Assembly: GCA_963777905.1 (NCBI GenBank)
Contig: CAVZSM010000039.1
Span: forward strand, 1-64,000
Length of the DNA: 64,000 nt
From: Trebonia sp963777905
GTDB taxonomy: Bacteria > Actinomycetota > Actinomycetes > Streptosporangiales > Streptosporangiaceae
Direction of reading: 5' to 3'
The notes below the pieces were generated by a model. That model saw only the letters and a program-made list of their open reading frames with translations. It did no database searches and was not told the DNA's origin. Within the stretch, counting starts at the first letter, position 1. The number at the start of each line of letters is the position of its first letter. Both the position numbers and the translations under genes were made by a program. This document shows positions 16,690-25,244 of this stretch, in pieces.

Positions 16690-17706
16690 TCACGATGCGG
16701 GATGGGTGGACTGGCGCACGACGAGCTCTGGCTCGAAGATGACCTGGCGGTGCTGGTGGGCGCCGTCGCCGTCGGCCTCGTCGAGGAGCAGCCGGGCGGC
16801 GGTGCTGCCGATCTGGTGCCGTGGCTGGCGCACCGAGGTGAGCGGCACGGCGGCGGCAGCGGCGAAGTCGATGTCGTCGTAGCCGATGATCGACACGTCC
16901 TCGGGGACCCGGATGCGGTTCCGGGTCATCTCCTGCAGCACGCCGAGCGCGATCAGGTCGTTGGCGCAGAACACCGCGGTGGGCCGGGACCCAGGGGGCA
17001 GCGCCGCGATGTCCGCGCCGGCCTTCTGCCCGCCGCCGACGTTCAGCGCCCCGGCGTCGATGATCTCCAGGTCGTCCGCGGACCTGCCGGCCCGCGCGAG
17101 CGCGTGCAGCGCGCCCTCGCGCCGGTCGGCGACCTGGCGGATGCCGGGCGGCCCGCTGACGTAGGCGATGTGGTCGTGACCCGCGGCCAGCAGGTGCGAG
17201 ATCGCGAGGTCGCCGCCGAGCACGTCGTCGACCGCGACCGAGCACTGGCCGCGGGACGGCGACCGGCTGTCGACGAGCACCACAGAGGTACCCCGCCGCT
17301 GCAGCCGGGCCAACCGCGACCCCGCGCCGGCCACCGGCGTGATCAGCACGCCCTGCACCCGGTGCGCTTCGAGCAGCTCGAGGTAACGCTTCTCCTTGCG
17401 CTCCTGGTCGTCGCTGTTGCACAAGATGACCGCCAGTCCGGCCTTGCTGGCCTCGTCCTCCACCCCGCGTGCCACGTCGGTGAAGAACGGGTTGGCCACG
17501 TCGAGCACGACAAGCCCGATCGTCCGGCTGTGCCCGGCGCGCAACTGGCGCGCGGACTCGTTCCTGACGAACCCGAGCTGCCTGATCGACGCGTTCACCC
17601 GGTCGCGGGTCTGCTGAGCCACAATTTCAGGCCGGTTGAGCACGTTGGAGACCGTGGCGACAGAGACGCCGGCGTGCGCGGCGACCTCCCTGATGCTGAC
17701 AGGCAC
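16690..17706 (-). CDS. LacI-family regulator, probably of rhamnose catabolism
   Basis: 338 residues: HTH VSIREVAAHAGVSVATVSNV and hinge NESARQLRAGHSRTIGLVV, then a periplasmic-binding-like domain (DVANPFFTDVARGVEDEA, VLVDSRSP, AVFCANDLIALGVLQEM, VSIIGYDDIDFA). It starts at GTG 17706. A TTGGAACGTGTCAAAC site upstream is almost the same as the one before the rhamnose operon at 28491, so this protein is the best candidate for its repressor and for autoregulation. The inducer, rhamnose or a derivative, is inferred. Confidence 0.85.
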   Translation of the reverse strand: MPVSIREVAAHAGVSVATVSNVLNRPEIVAQQTRDRVNASIRQLGFVRNESARQLRAGHSRTIGLVVLDVANPFFTDVARGVEDEASKAGLAVILCNSDDQERKEKRYLELLEAHRVQGVLITPVAGAGSRLARLQRRGTSVVLVDSRSPSRGQCSVAVDDVLGGDLAISHLLAAGHDHIAYVSGPPGIRQVADRREGALHALARAGRSADDLEIIDAGALNVGGGQKAGADIAALPPGSRPTAVFCANDLIALGVLQEMTRNRIRVPEDVSIIGYDDIDFAAAAAVPLTSVRQPRHQIGSTAARLLLDEADGDGAHQHRQVIFEPELVVRQSTHPAS

Positions 17707-17753
17707 GTTGACCCGCTTCTCGACTGGACTGACAGACAGTCTGAGGCGCGATA

Positions 17754-17769
17754 TTGGAACGTGTCAAAC
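17754..17769. promoter_or_regulatory. LacI operator, copy at the regulator gene
   Basis: TTGGAACGTGTCAAAC, an imperfect palindrome centred on the CG typical of LacI-family sites. 15 of 16 bases match 28491-28506. It lies 48-63 bases upstream of the LacI start. Confidence 0.7.
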
Positions 17770-17897
17770 CTGGCGCGCGCTCGAGCACCTGGCTTCCGCC
17801 CAATAGCGAACAATTCTCGCCGCTGGCTACTTAACCTGGCTACTCTGATTCATTGGGTTGCGGTGCGCATCCGTGTGCCGCTCCCGCGGAGACGATC

Positions 17898-18314
17898 ATG
17901 TACCTGTTCGAATACGAGGCGGTCTTCGAGGCCGACCCGGACGCGGTCTGGAAGGTGTGGACCGACGTAGCGCGCTGGCCCGAATGGGATGTCAGCAAAG
18001 AGGTCGCCCAGCTGGACGGCCCGTTCGAACCGGGCACACGCGGCTGGGCCAAGCAGCGCGGCAACCTGGGCGGGGCCTTCACCGTCACCGTGGTCGATCC
18101 CGGGCGACGCTGGGTGACCGAATGCCCGGTGCCGCTGGGCACGGTCACCTTCAGCCACCTGCTCGAGCTGGCCGGCCCAGGATGTGTCCGGCTGGTGAAA
18201 AGAGCCGACGTGCAGGGCGGCTCCGGCCCGCTGCTGCGGCTGCTGGCGCCCCGGATGCGCCGCGACACCGCCGCCTCATTTACCGCTTTGCGGCAGCGGG
18301 TGTCCGACCAGTAG
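17898..18314 (+). CDS. SRPBCC (polyketide cyclase/START-like) family protein
   Basis: 138 residues: MYLFEYEAVFEADPDAVWKV, then WTDVARWPEWDVSKEVAQLD and a C-terminal helix PRMRRDTAASFTALRQRV. The first strand, the AVWKVWTDVARWPEWD helix and the long C-terminal helix define the helix-grip fold that holds hydrophobic ligands. The ATG at 17898 follows GCGGAGA. Ligand unknown. Confidence 0.8.
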   Translation: MYLFEYEAVFEADPDAVWKVWTDVARWPEWDVSKEVAQLDGPFEPGTRGWAKQRGNLGGAFTVTVVDPGRRWVTECPVPLGTVTFSHLLELAGPGCVRLVKRADVQGGSGPLLRLLAPRMRRDTAASFTALRQRVSDQ

Positions 18315-18325
18315 ACAGGCGTGCG

Positions 18326-18397
18326 GTGAGCGAATCCACGATCAAGCCGCTCAGCACCGAGACCTGGGATGCCTTCGCCCGGCTGTGCGAGGATGAC
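18326..18397 (+). pseudogene. N-terminal fragment of a GNAT-like acetyltransferase gene
   Basis: From GTG 18326 the frame reads SESTIKPLSTETWDAFARLC, which matches the start of a common actinomycete GNAT family (PLSP-TWDAFA-L-ER). Homology stops after about 24 residues, right before the end of the convergent PPC-domain gene. The rest of the gene is absent. Confidence 0.45.
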
Positions 18398-18405
18398 GCC
18401 AGAGG

Positions 18406-18852
18406 TCAGGACTCAGACCAGTCCAGATCGACGAGCGCGATCCCGAGATCGGGATGCAGTACCTTGCGCAACCGCGCGGGGTTCTCGGTTACGACGGCCT
18501 CTAGCGTCGGGAACACCCGTCCCTCGAGCAGGTGGCCGCCGCGTGTCGTCCCGTCCTTCAGGCCGAGCACGACGTGCGCGTGCAGGACGGGGCCGTCCTG
18601 GCCCTCGGCGATATCACCGATCAGCGAGAGCAGCTCGCACTGCTCCGCCACCTGGATACGGCGGTAGTCCTTGGCCGCGCGGTCGAACCAGCCGACGGTG
18701 GCGTGCTCGAAGGCACCGACGGCGGTGATCTGCGCGGCTTCCAGATCCTCCGAGCGGGCGAACTGTGTCAGCGCCGCGACCGCCTCATCGCCCGGATCGC
18801 ACACGACGACGTAAGTGACAACGTCCGCGTCCTCGACGACCTTTGATTTCAT
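18406..18852 (-). CDS. PPC/DUF296-domain protein
   Basis: 148 residues: VVVCDPGDEAVAALTQFARS, AAQITAVGAFEHATVGWFDR, CELLSLIGDIAEG and GPVLHAHVVLGLKDGTTRGG followed by HLLEGRV. The HAHV and GGHLLEG elements are the conserved PPC signature, a trimeric fold with a possible metal site. The ATG at 18852 follows GAGGAG. In bacteria these are soluble proteins of uncertain role. Confidence 0.85.
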   Translation of the reverse strand: MKSKVVEDADVVTYVVVCDPGDEAVAALTQFARSEDLEAAQITAVGAFEHATVGWFDRAAKDYRRIQVAEQCELLSLIGDIAEGQDGPVLHAHVVLGLKDGTTRGGHLLEGRVFPTLEAVVTENPARLRKVLHPDLGIALVDLDWSES

Positions 18853-19030
18853 CGCGAGCTCCTCAGCGCGCGTAGGGAAGCAGAGCCGTACTGGCTTCAG
18901 TCTGCCGCTTCGGCCGCAGCCGCGCACCCGTGCCCACCCCTGGCCACCGCCCTGGTTACCGGTCGATGATGACCTGACCTGCGTCGCTTCCCCCGGTACA
19001 GTTGCCGTATCGCCCGCAGAGGAGGGTGCC

Positions 19031-19435
19031 ATGAGTTACGCCAGGCAGCTGCTGGACAGCCACCCGCGCACCTCCGGCCTCGACGCCGACGTGCTGGCTG
19101 CCACCCTCGATGCGCTGACTGACTGCGCTCAGGCCTGTACCGCCGACGTCGACGCTGACCTGGGCGAGCAGGACCTGGCCGAGATGGTCAAGTGCATCCG
19201 GCTGTGCCTGGACTGCGTCGATGTCTGCACCGCCACTGCCGGGGTCGTAAGCCGCCTGGCGGAGTACGACGCCAACGTGGTCCGCCCGTTGCTAGAGGCC
19301 TGCGTGGCCATCTGCAAGAGCTGCGGTGATGAGTGCGAGCGGCATGCCCCGCACTTTCAGCACTGCCGGGTCTGCGCTGAGGCATGCCGACGCTGCGAGC
19401 AGGCCTGCCGGGAGCTCCTGGCTGTCGTGAAATAA
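19031..19435 (+). CDS. Four-helix-bundle copper-binding protein (Csp-like)
   Basis: 134 residues with 15 cysteines spaced along four predicted helices (TDCAQAC, VKCIRLCLDCVDVC, EACVAICKSCGDEC, HCRVCAEACRRCEQAC). This is the pattern of the DUF326/copper storage protein family, which binds many Cu(I) ions within the bundle. There is no signal peptide, so it would be the cytosolic type. The ATG at 19031 follows GGAGGG. No other copper gene is nearby. Confidence 0.85.
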   Translation: MSYARQLLDSHPRTSGLDADVLAATLDALTDCAQACTADVDADLGEQDLAEMVKCIRLCLDCVDVCTATAGVVSRLAEYDANVVRPLLEACVAICKSCGDECERHAPHFQHCRVCAEACRRCEQACRELLAVVK

Positions 19436-19613
19436 CAGGCCAGCCATTCTGGCAGGTCCTGACACCGGCCGATTCCCGTCCCCTGGCTGTGCCTGGCGGG
19501 TCAAGCCGGTGTCCTTCGTGCATAGCCCTGGGGAAGGCGGGCAGGAGGAGAGTCTATTGGCCGGCCCGGCGGGCAGCCTGTTGTCCGCATTGCCGGGACG
19601 AGTGAGGAGCACG

Positions 19614-20318
19614 ATGAGGTTGCGAGCGCGTGTCCGGCACGATCGGTCCGCAGGTGTCCGGGTGGCCGACGTCCCGCTTGCGGCCGAGGACCTTGAGTTG
19701 CCCGCGCCGGCCTGGCTCGCGCTGACCGCGGGCTGGAACTTCGCCGAGTCGCTCGGCCTCCCTCTCGTCGGGTACGTGGCGGGCGAGCGGCTGGGCGGCC
19801 AGGGCCTGGGCATGGCGGCGGCGACGGCGGTGGTGTGGCTGACCGCTGCCGTCCGGAAGGTGCTGGCGGGCAGCATCCCCAGCCTGCTGGTGATCTCGGG
19901 CCTGGTCCTCACGCTGCAGACCGTGCTGGTGCTCGCCACCGGCAGCGTGCTGCTCTTTCTGCTTCAGTTCCCCGTGGCGAACCTGGCCCTGTGCGCCCTG
20001 TTCGCCAGGACCGCGCCTACCGGCAGGCCGCTGGTGGCGAAGCTGGCCGCCGAGGTGGTGGCGCTGCGCCAGCCGTCCGCCGCACACCCCGGGCTCGAGA
20101 GCTTCTTTCGCGGGGTGACCTGGCTGTGGGCTGGGATCTTCGCGGCCACGGCCATTGGCTTGGCGATCGTGCTCGCTGTTGAGCCGGCCTCGGTCTTTCT
20201 CTTGTTCACGACCGTGGTGACCATCGCCGGTGTTGCCGCGGGCACTGTCTTGTCCGTCCTGTGGTTCATCCGGATGGCGCGCCGCTGCGGCCTGCGGGTC
20301 CGCTTCAGGCAGGCCTGA
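19614..20318 (+). CDS. VC0807-type integral membrane protein
   Basis: 234 residues with about five hydrophobic segments: VGYVAGERLGGQGLGMAAAT, SLLVISGLVLTLQTVLVLAT, LLFLLQFPVANLALC, TWLWAGIFAATAIGLAIVLA and LLFTTVVTIAGVAAGTVLSV. The arrangement resembles the VC0807/DUF3159 group of uncharacterised membrane proteins. The start follows GAGGAGC. Function unknown. Confidence 0.65.
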   Translation: MRLRARVRHDRSAGVRVADVPLAAEDLELPAPAWLALTAGWNFAESLGLPLVGYVAGERLGGQGLGMAAATAVVWLTAAVRKVLAGSIPSLLVISGLVLTLQTVLVLATGSVLLFLLQFPVANLALCALFARTAPTGRPLVAKLAAEVVALRQPSAAHPGLESFFRGVTWLWAGIFAATAIGLAIVLAVEPASVFLLFTTVVTIAGVAAGTVLSVLWFIRMARRCGLRVRFRQA

Positions 20319-20339
20319 CGCGGACCGGCGCAGGAAGGT

Positions 20340-21356
20340 TCAGGGTACGACGACAGCGCGTCCCTCGACGAGGCCGAGCTCAAGGCGTTCCAGGACCTGG
20401 TTGATGTCGTCAAGCCGATGGGTTTCGGTCGCCGCGGTGAGCTTGCCTTGCTGCGCCAGGGCGATCACCTCGGCCAGGTCGTTGCGGCTTCCCCAGACGC
20501 TGGTGGTGAAGGCGACCTCGGGTGCCTGGCTGAAGAACCCCATCGGCACGCTGCCGCCGGCCAGGCCGACCAGCACGAACAGTCCCTGCCGGGCCAGCGC
20601 GGCCAGGCCCAGTCTCATCGTGGCGTCGATGCCCACGAAGTCGAGCACCGCCGCCGGGCCCTCGCCGCCGCTGAGCTCGCGGATCTCCTCCAGCGAGCCG
20701 GCGGCGGACCCGTCGATGGCGTGATCGGCGCCCAGGCTCACCGCGAGCTGCCGCCTGACCGGTGAGGTCTCCACCGCGATCACGGTGGCGCTCGTCATCA
20801 GCTTGAGGTACTGGACGCCGTACTGGCCCAGACCGCCAGCCCCGATGACCACGGCCGTGGTGCCCGCGAGCAGGTACGGCAGGGCCTTCTTCACCGCCCG
20901 GTACGAACTCAGGCCCGCATCCGTCAGGCCCGCCGCCTTGACGAGGTCCAGGTGACCGGCCGGCAGCAGGTGGCGGGTTGCCGGGACCAGAAGGTAGTCG
21001 GCGTAGCCGCCGTCCGGTCCCAGGCCTCCCCAGCGCGCGCCGTCGCACAGCTGCTCATGGCCGCCCAGGCAGAAGCGGCAATGCCCGCAGCCCCACCCGC
21101 CGTAGACCACGACCGGGTCTCCCTCGGCCAGGCCTTCGGCGCCCTGCCCGAGCGCGGCGACCCACCCGGCGTTCTCGTGCCCCATGATCAGCGGGATGCG
21201 ATGCGGCGGCACGCTCCCGTCCTGCTGATGCAAGTCGGAGTGACACACCCCCGCGGCGGCGACCTTAACCAGCACCTGCCCAGGCCCCGGACGCGGGGTC
21301 GGCACTTCCTCGACACGCAGCGGCTCCCCGATGGCGTGCAACACCGCAGCCCTCAT
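20340..21356 (-). CDS. Zinc-dependent alcohol dehydrogenase (MDR family)
   Basis: 338 residues: AAAGVCHSDLHQQDG and GHENAGWV (catalytic zinc Cys, His), structural zinc cysteines in GWGCGHCRFCLGGHEQLC, and the Rossmann motif VVIGAGGLGQYGVQYLKLM with an acidic residue after strand 2 (IAVETS) favouring NAD. It oxidises alcohols or reduces aldehydes; specificity is not readable. The gene is convergent with the preceding membrane protein and has its own promoter region. Confidence 0.88.
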   Translation of the reverse strand: MRAAVLHAIGEPLRVEEVPTPRPGPGQVLVKVAAAGVCHSDLHQQDGSVPPHRIPLIMGHENAGWVAALGQGAEGLAEGDPVVVYGGWGCGHCRFCLGGHEQLCDGARWGGLGPDGGYADYLLVPATRHLLPAGHLDLVKAAGLTDAGLSSYRAVKKALPYLLAGTTAVVIGAGGLGQYGVQYLKLMTSATVIAVETSPVRRQLAVSLGADHAIDGSAAGSLEEIRELSGGEGPAAVLDFVGIDATMRLGLAALARQGLFVLVGLAGGSVPMGFFSQAPEVAFTTSVWGSRNDLAEVIALAQQGKLTAATETHRLDDINQVLERLELGLVEGRAVVVP

Positions 21357-21406
21357 CTCATCCTCCCTGGCCCTGCGTAGCGAGCGGCTGTTGTGAGGCT
21401 AACCCG

Positions 21407-21451
21407 CCGCAACGGCAGCCACCGCAACGGCAGCCGCCGTAACGGCATACG
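21407..21451 (+). repeat. Three tandem 15-bp repeats
   Basis: Unit CCGCAACGGCAGCCA at 21407, 21422 (one change) and 21437 (a few changes). Located between the divergent dehydrogenase and DUF1801-like genes. Role unknown. Confidence 0.6.
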
Positions 21452-21571
21452 AACATTCGAGCAGGAATCGAGAAGCACCGCGATGGTGCCGGGGCCTAGC
21501 CTTTCAATGGGAGGCCGGGACGACACCGAGCCCCTGAGTGCCAAGAGAGCGTCAAGAAAGGAAGCCTGACA

Positions 21572-22024
21572 ATGCCCGCGAAGGATGCCCAGACCCAGAC
21601 CGAAGGCTTCAGCGCCGAGGAGCGTGCCGCGATGAAGAAGCGCGCCGCCGAGTTGCGCGCCGAGGGGAAGAAGGGCGCCAAGAAGGCCGACGGCCTGCAG
21701 GCGGTCCTCGACGCCATCGCCGGGATGGCACCGGAGGATCGTGCGCTAGCCGAGCGCGTGCATGTGACGGTGACCGCGACCGCCCCCGAGCTGACGCCGA
21801 AGACCTGGTACGGAATGCCCGCTTACGCGAACGCGGACGGCAAGGTCGTCGTCTTCTTCCAGGACTCGGGCAAGTTCAAGTACCGCTACTCGACCCTGGG
21901 CTTCCAGGAGGACGCGAACCTCGACGACGGCGACATCTGGCCGGTGTCGTACGCCCTGGCGGAATGGACCCCCGTGGTGGAGAAGAAGGTCACCGAGTTG
22001 GTAAAGGCCGCGATCTCCGGATAG
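21572..22024 (+). CDS. DUF1801-like protein
   Basis: 150 residues. A charged N-terminus (FSAEERAAMKKRAAELRAEG, KKGAKKADG) precedes VLDAIAGMAPEDRALAERVH, TPKTWYGMPAYANADGKVVV, FFQDSGKFKYRYSTLGF and a C-terminal TELVKAAISG. The W-Y-G-MPAY-motif and the short alpha/beta body are typical of YdhG/DUF1801 proteins. RBS AAAGGAAG. Function unknown. Confidence 0.78.
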   Translation: MPAKDAQTQTEGFSAEERAAMKKRAAELRAEGKKGAKKADGLQAVLDAIAGMAPEDRALAERVHVTVTATAPELTPKTWYGMPAYANADGKVVVFFQDSGKFKYRYSTLGFQEDANLDDGDIWPVSYALAEWTPVVEKKVTELVKAAISG

Positions 22025-22030
22025 TCGTCG

Positions 22031-22948
22031 CTACCGGCGCGGGTTCATGTGCCGGTCGAGGAAGGCGATGACGCCGTCGATCGCGTCCTCCTGGACCTGG
22101 TCCGGCCTGGCGGTGGCCCCGTCGGCCGACGCCGGGAAGAGGTAGCCGTGCAGCGGGTGGTCCCAAGTCACCCACGACGCCTCCTTACCGCTTTCCCGCA
22201 GCAGCTCGTAGCTGAGGCGGAAGATCCCCTGGAGGTGGTCGTCGTCCCGGCCCATGACCAGGATCGGCACATCGATCGGTGCGATGCGCTCGCGGGCGAC
22301 CGGAAGGTTGGTGCGTGACCGTACCCACGCAGGGTCCCGCATCTGCATCTCCTCGATGTCCCGCAGGCCTGTCTCGGGGTTGACCGGCGCGGCGTCGCTC
22401 ATCCGCAGGTCGAGGAACTCGTGATTCGCCGGCTCGCTGGCCACGCCCGCCCGCAGGATTCCGGGGTACCGGGAGGCCAGCTTGAACAGCATCTCGCCGG
22501 CGTGGCTGACGCCGACGTGCCCGAGGTTGTCCGCGTCCACCTGCGGGTGCCGGGCGACGTGCCGCAGGATGGCGAGCTCATCCTCGAACTCCAGGGGCGA
22601 GCGGTTCATGACCTCCATGCCCTGGCGCGCGTCGACCATGAGCGGGCCGCCGCGGTTGAAGCCGAGGTCGACCTCCGTGCGGTACCGTCCCCACCCGCAC
22701 GCGTAGCCGGCCGCGAGGAGGCGCTCCATGATGGACGAGCGCGTGCGCGTCCACTCCCGCAGCCAGCCGATCCCGCCCCCGCCGTTGCCGTAGGCGAGGA
22801 ACACGAACGGGAATCGCCCCTCGTCGGCGGGCGTTCGCAGCAAGTAAGGCACGTACAGGCCATCGCGGGACTCCGCCAGGTAGTACGCCGCGGGGCGGGC
22901 GGACCCCTCGACGTCCTCCACGAAGATGGGCTCGTCGGTGGTTTTCAT
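22031..22948 (-). CDS. Alpha/beta hydrolase (prolyl oligopeptidase-like)
   Basis: 305 residues: YVPYLLRTPADEGRFPFVFL, AYGNGGGGIGWL (oxyanion loop), nucleophile region HVGVSHAGEML, Asp in PILVMGRDDDHLQG and His in TWDHPLHGYLF. The layout resembles S9-type peptidases/esterases without the propeller domain. The ATG at 22948 is used; longer frames lack a ribosome site. Divergent from the small membrane gene at 23032. Substrate unknown. Confidence 0.78.
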   Translation of the reverse strand: MKTTDEPIFVEDVEGSARPAAYYLAESRDGLYVPYLLRTPADEGRFPFVFLAYGNGGGGIGWLREWTRTRSSIMERLLAAGYACGWGRYRTEVDLGFNRGGPLMVDARQGMEVMNRSPLEFEDELAILRHVARHPQVDADNLGHVGVSHAGEMLFKLASRYPGILRAGVASEPANHEFLDLRMSDAAPVNPETGLRDIEEMQMRDPAWVRSRTNLPVARERIAPIDVPILVMGRDDDHLQGIFRLSYELLRESGKEASWVTWDHPLHGYLFPASADGATARPDQVQEDAIDGVIAFLDRHMNPRR

Positions 22949-23031
22949 GCGGGCATCGTATGCCGCAGTTGCGTACCGCCGATACACGACATATCTTGAT
23001 TAGTAGCTGGATTGATAAAGGGGTGCGTGAC

Positions 23032-23358
23032 ATGGCGGCTTGGTACTCGGACCGGACGATGGGCTGGTCGGGGAAGATGGTGATCGCCGCCGTGGTGCTC
23101 GCCGTGCTCCTGGTGGCGGCCGTGCCGGTGGCGTTTGTCGCCGGAGTGATCTTGATGCTGTTCGGACACGTCATCGTCGGCCTGGCGCTGTTCGGCGCCT
23201 CGGTCCTCGCGGCCGTCGCAGGCGTTGTGATCGCGAGCATGAGCGGCGTGCGGCACCTGCGCAAGATGGTCAGCGAGCTGGTCGGCCAGCGCGGATACGG
23301 GGACGGATACGGGGACCGGGTCGTGCAGCTCGACCGCGGCGAGTACGACTACCGCTGA
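23032..23358 (+). CDS. Small two-helix membrane protein
   Basis: 108 residues with two strongly hydrophobic segments (IAAVVLAVLLVAAVPVAFVA, then VGLALFGASVLAAVAGVVIA) and a basic/Tyr-rich tail (MVSELVGQRGYGDGYGDRVV). I do not recognise a family. It starts 83 bases from the divergent hydrolase; a GATAAAGGGG precedes the ATG. Confidence 0.65.
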   Translation: MAAWYSDRTMGWSGKMVIAAVVLAVLLVAAVPVAFVAGVILMLFGHVIVGLALFGASVLAAVAGVVIASMSGVRHLRKMVSELVGQRGYGDGYGDRVVQLDRGEYDYR

Positions 23359-23406
23359 ACGACGCGGCCCGCTCCTAGGGCGCCACGGCCGTGGCAGACT
23401 CCTGTC

Positions 23407-23856
23407 ATGGCCGTGAACCTTGTCCGCAGCACGCGGCTCTTCGCCGACACCGGGTACGCCTACGCCGCCAGGGCCAGCGCGGGCGATCTCATCTTCACCG
23501 CCGGCGCCTGCCCGCTCGACAAGCAGGGCAAGGTTGTCGCCCCTGGCGACCTCATCGCCCAGACGCGCCAGGCGCTAGCCAACCTCAGGACCGCGCTGGA
23601 GGACTCCGCAACGGCGATCGAGGACGTGGTCAAGACCACCGTCTACGTCGCGAGCAGTGACCGCGGTGAGCTGGCAGCCGCCTTCGATGAGGTGGCGGCC
23701 TTCTTCGGCGATCATGACGTGCCCAGCACGCTGCTCGGCGTGGCCGTGCTCGGCTACCGAGACCAGCTCGTCGAGATCGAGGCGATCGCGGTTCAACCCA
23801 GTCCCGCACGCCGAGCGGCGGCCTCCCAGACGGCAACGCCCCCCGTCGGGGAGTAA
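23407..23856 (+). CDS. RidA/YjgF-family protein
   Basis: 149 residues: GDLIFTAGACPLDKQGKVVA, QTRQALANLRTALEDSATAI, EDVVKTTVYVASSDRGELAA, and a final VEIEAIAV strand. RidA proteins hydrolyse reactive enamines/imines from amino-acid metabolism. The usual Arg-x-x-Ala of RidA is not seen; LGVAVLGYRDQLVEIEA stands in its place. The last 64 bases overlap the convergent rhaB 3' end. Confidence 0.82.
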   Translation: MAVNLVRSTRLFADTGYAYAARASAGDLIFTAGACPLDKQGKVVAPGDLIAQTRQALANLRTALEDSATAIEDVVKTTVYVASSDRGELAAAFDEVAAFFGDHDVPSTLLGVAVLGYRDQLVEIEAIAVQPSPARRAAASQTATPPVGE

Positions 23857-25244
23857 GAGCGCAGCGAGAGCCCTGCCGACGACCGCAGCAGCGCCCGCAT
23901 CCCGTCCAGCGACCCAGGCGCCGCCCCGAGAGAACGCGCCTGCACCAGGACATTGCCGAGCGCGGTCGCCTCCGCCGGCCCCGCGAGGACCGGCAGGCCG
24001 AGCGCATCCGCCGTCAGCTGACACAACAGCTCGTTCTTCGACCCGCCCCCCACGATGTGCACCACGTCGGCGTGCCGCCCGGACAGCGACTGCGCGGCGA
24101 GCAGGGCACGCCGGTAGGCGAGCGCCAGGCTGTCCAGGATGCACCGGACGATCTGCGGAGGCTCCGACGGGGCCGGCAGCCCGCGCGAGGACAGCCACGA
24201 GACGATCCGGTCCGGCATCCCGCCAGGCGGCAGGAACACCGGGTCGTCGGCGTCGATCACGAACCGCAAAGCAGGCACCGCGGCCGCCGACAATAGCAGC
24301 GACTCCAGCGACCCAGCGGCCGGGCCCCAGCACCGCACGCACTCCTGCAGCAGCCATAGCCCGGTCACGTTGCGCAGGTACCTGATGGTCCCGTCGATTC
24401 CGGCCTCGTTGGTGAAGTTGGCCAGCCGGCTCTCCTCGGACAGCACCGGCGCGGTCAGCTCCAGCCCCGCCAGCGACCACGTCCCCGAGGAGATGTAGGC
24501 GAAGGCAGGCCCGGCGGAAGGCACCGCCGCCACCGCCGAGGCGGTGTCGTGCGATCCGACCGCGATCAGCGGCACCCCGCTCACCCCGGGCAGCTCGCCC
24601 ACCGGCCCGATGACGTCGCCCGGCTGGCGCAGCGGCGGGAAAAGACCGCGCGGAAGTCCCGCCGCGTCGATCACGTCAACCGCCCACGTCCTGGACGACA
24701 CGTCGAGCAGCGCGGTCGTCGAGGCGTTGGTCACCTCGGCCCCGACGGCCCCGGTCAGCCAGTACGCGAGCAGGTCGGGGATCAGCAGCAGGGTCGACGC
24801 CGCCGACAGCAAGGGCGTCCCCAGCGACGCCGCGAGCTGGTAGATCGTGTTGAACGGCAGGTGCTGGATCCCCGTCACCGCGTACAGCGACGAAGCCGGC
24901 ACCGGCACGGAGACCCCGTTCGTGCGAACGTCCCGGTAGTGCACGGGGTTGCCGACCAGCGCCCCCGACGAATCGAGCAGCCCGTAGTCCACGCCCCACG
25001 AGTCGATCCCGGCGCTGGCCAGGGAAAACGAGGCAGCGGCTGACCGCAGCCCGGAAACCACCGACGAGTACAGCCGCAGGATGTCCCAGTGCAGCGTGCC
25101 GCCGGCCAGCACCGGCTCGTTCGGGAACCTGCTGACCTCGTGCAGCGACACTCCGTCAGGCGACACCCGCGCCGCGAGCACCCGCCCGCCGGACGCCCCG
25201 AGATCGACGCCGGCGACCACGACGGAACCGACGGACGAAGTCAT
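23793..25244 (-). CDS. rhaB: Rhamnulokinase
   Basis: 483 residues of the FGGY kinase family: VVVAGVDLGASGGRVLAARV, SAGIDSWGVDYGLLD, HYRDVRT, ITGIQ-like AVTGIQHLPFNTIYQL, VGSHDTASAVAAVP, YISSGTWSLAGLEL and VHIVGGGSKNELLCQLTADA. The DSWGVDYGLLD and SSGTWSL-G segments are characteristic of rhamnulokinase, which phosphorylates L-rhamnulose with ATP. It is the last gene of the operon; the start overlaps the preceding stop by 4 bases (ATGA at 25241-25244). Confidence 0.92.
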   Translation of the reverse strand: MTSSVGSVVVAGVDLGASGGRVLAARVSPDGVSLHEVSRFPNEPVLAGGTLHWDILRLYSSVVSGLRSAAASFSLASAGIDSWGVDYGLLDSSGALVGNPVHYRDVRTNGVSVPVPASSLYAVTGIQHLPFNTIYQLAASLGTPLLSAASTLLLIPDLLAYWLTGAVGAEVTNASTTALLDVSSRTWAVDVIDAAGLPRGLFPPLRQPGDVIGPVGELPGVSGVPLIAVGSHDTASAVAAVPSAGPAFAYISSGTWSLAGLELTAPVLSEESRLANFTNEAGIDGTIRYLRNVTGLWLLQECVRCWGPAAGSLESLLLSAAAVPALRFVIDADDPVFLPPGGMPDRIVSWLSSRGLPAPSEPPQIVRCILDSLALAYRRALLAAQSLSGRHADVVHIVGGGSKNELLCQLTADALGLPVLAGPAEATALGNVLVQARSLGAAPGSLDGMRALLRSSAGLSLRSYSPTGGVAVWEAAARRAGLG

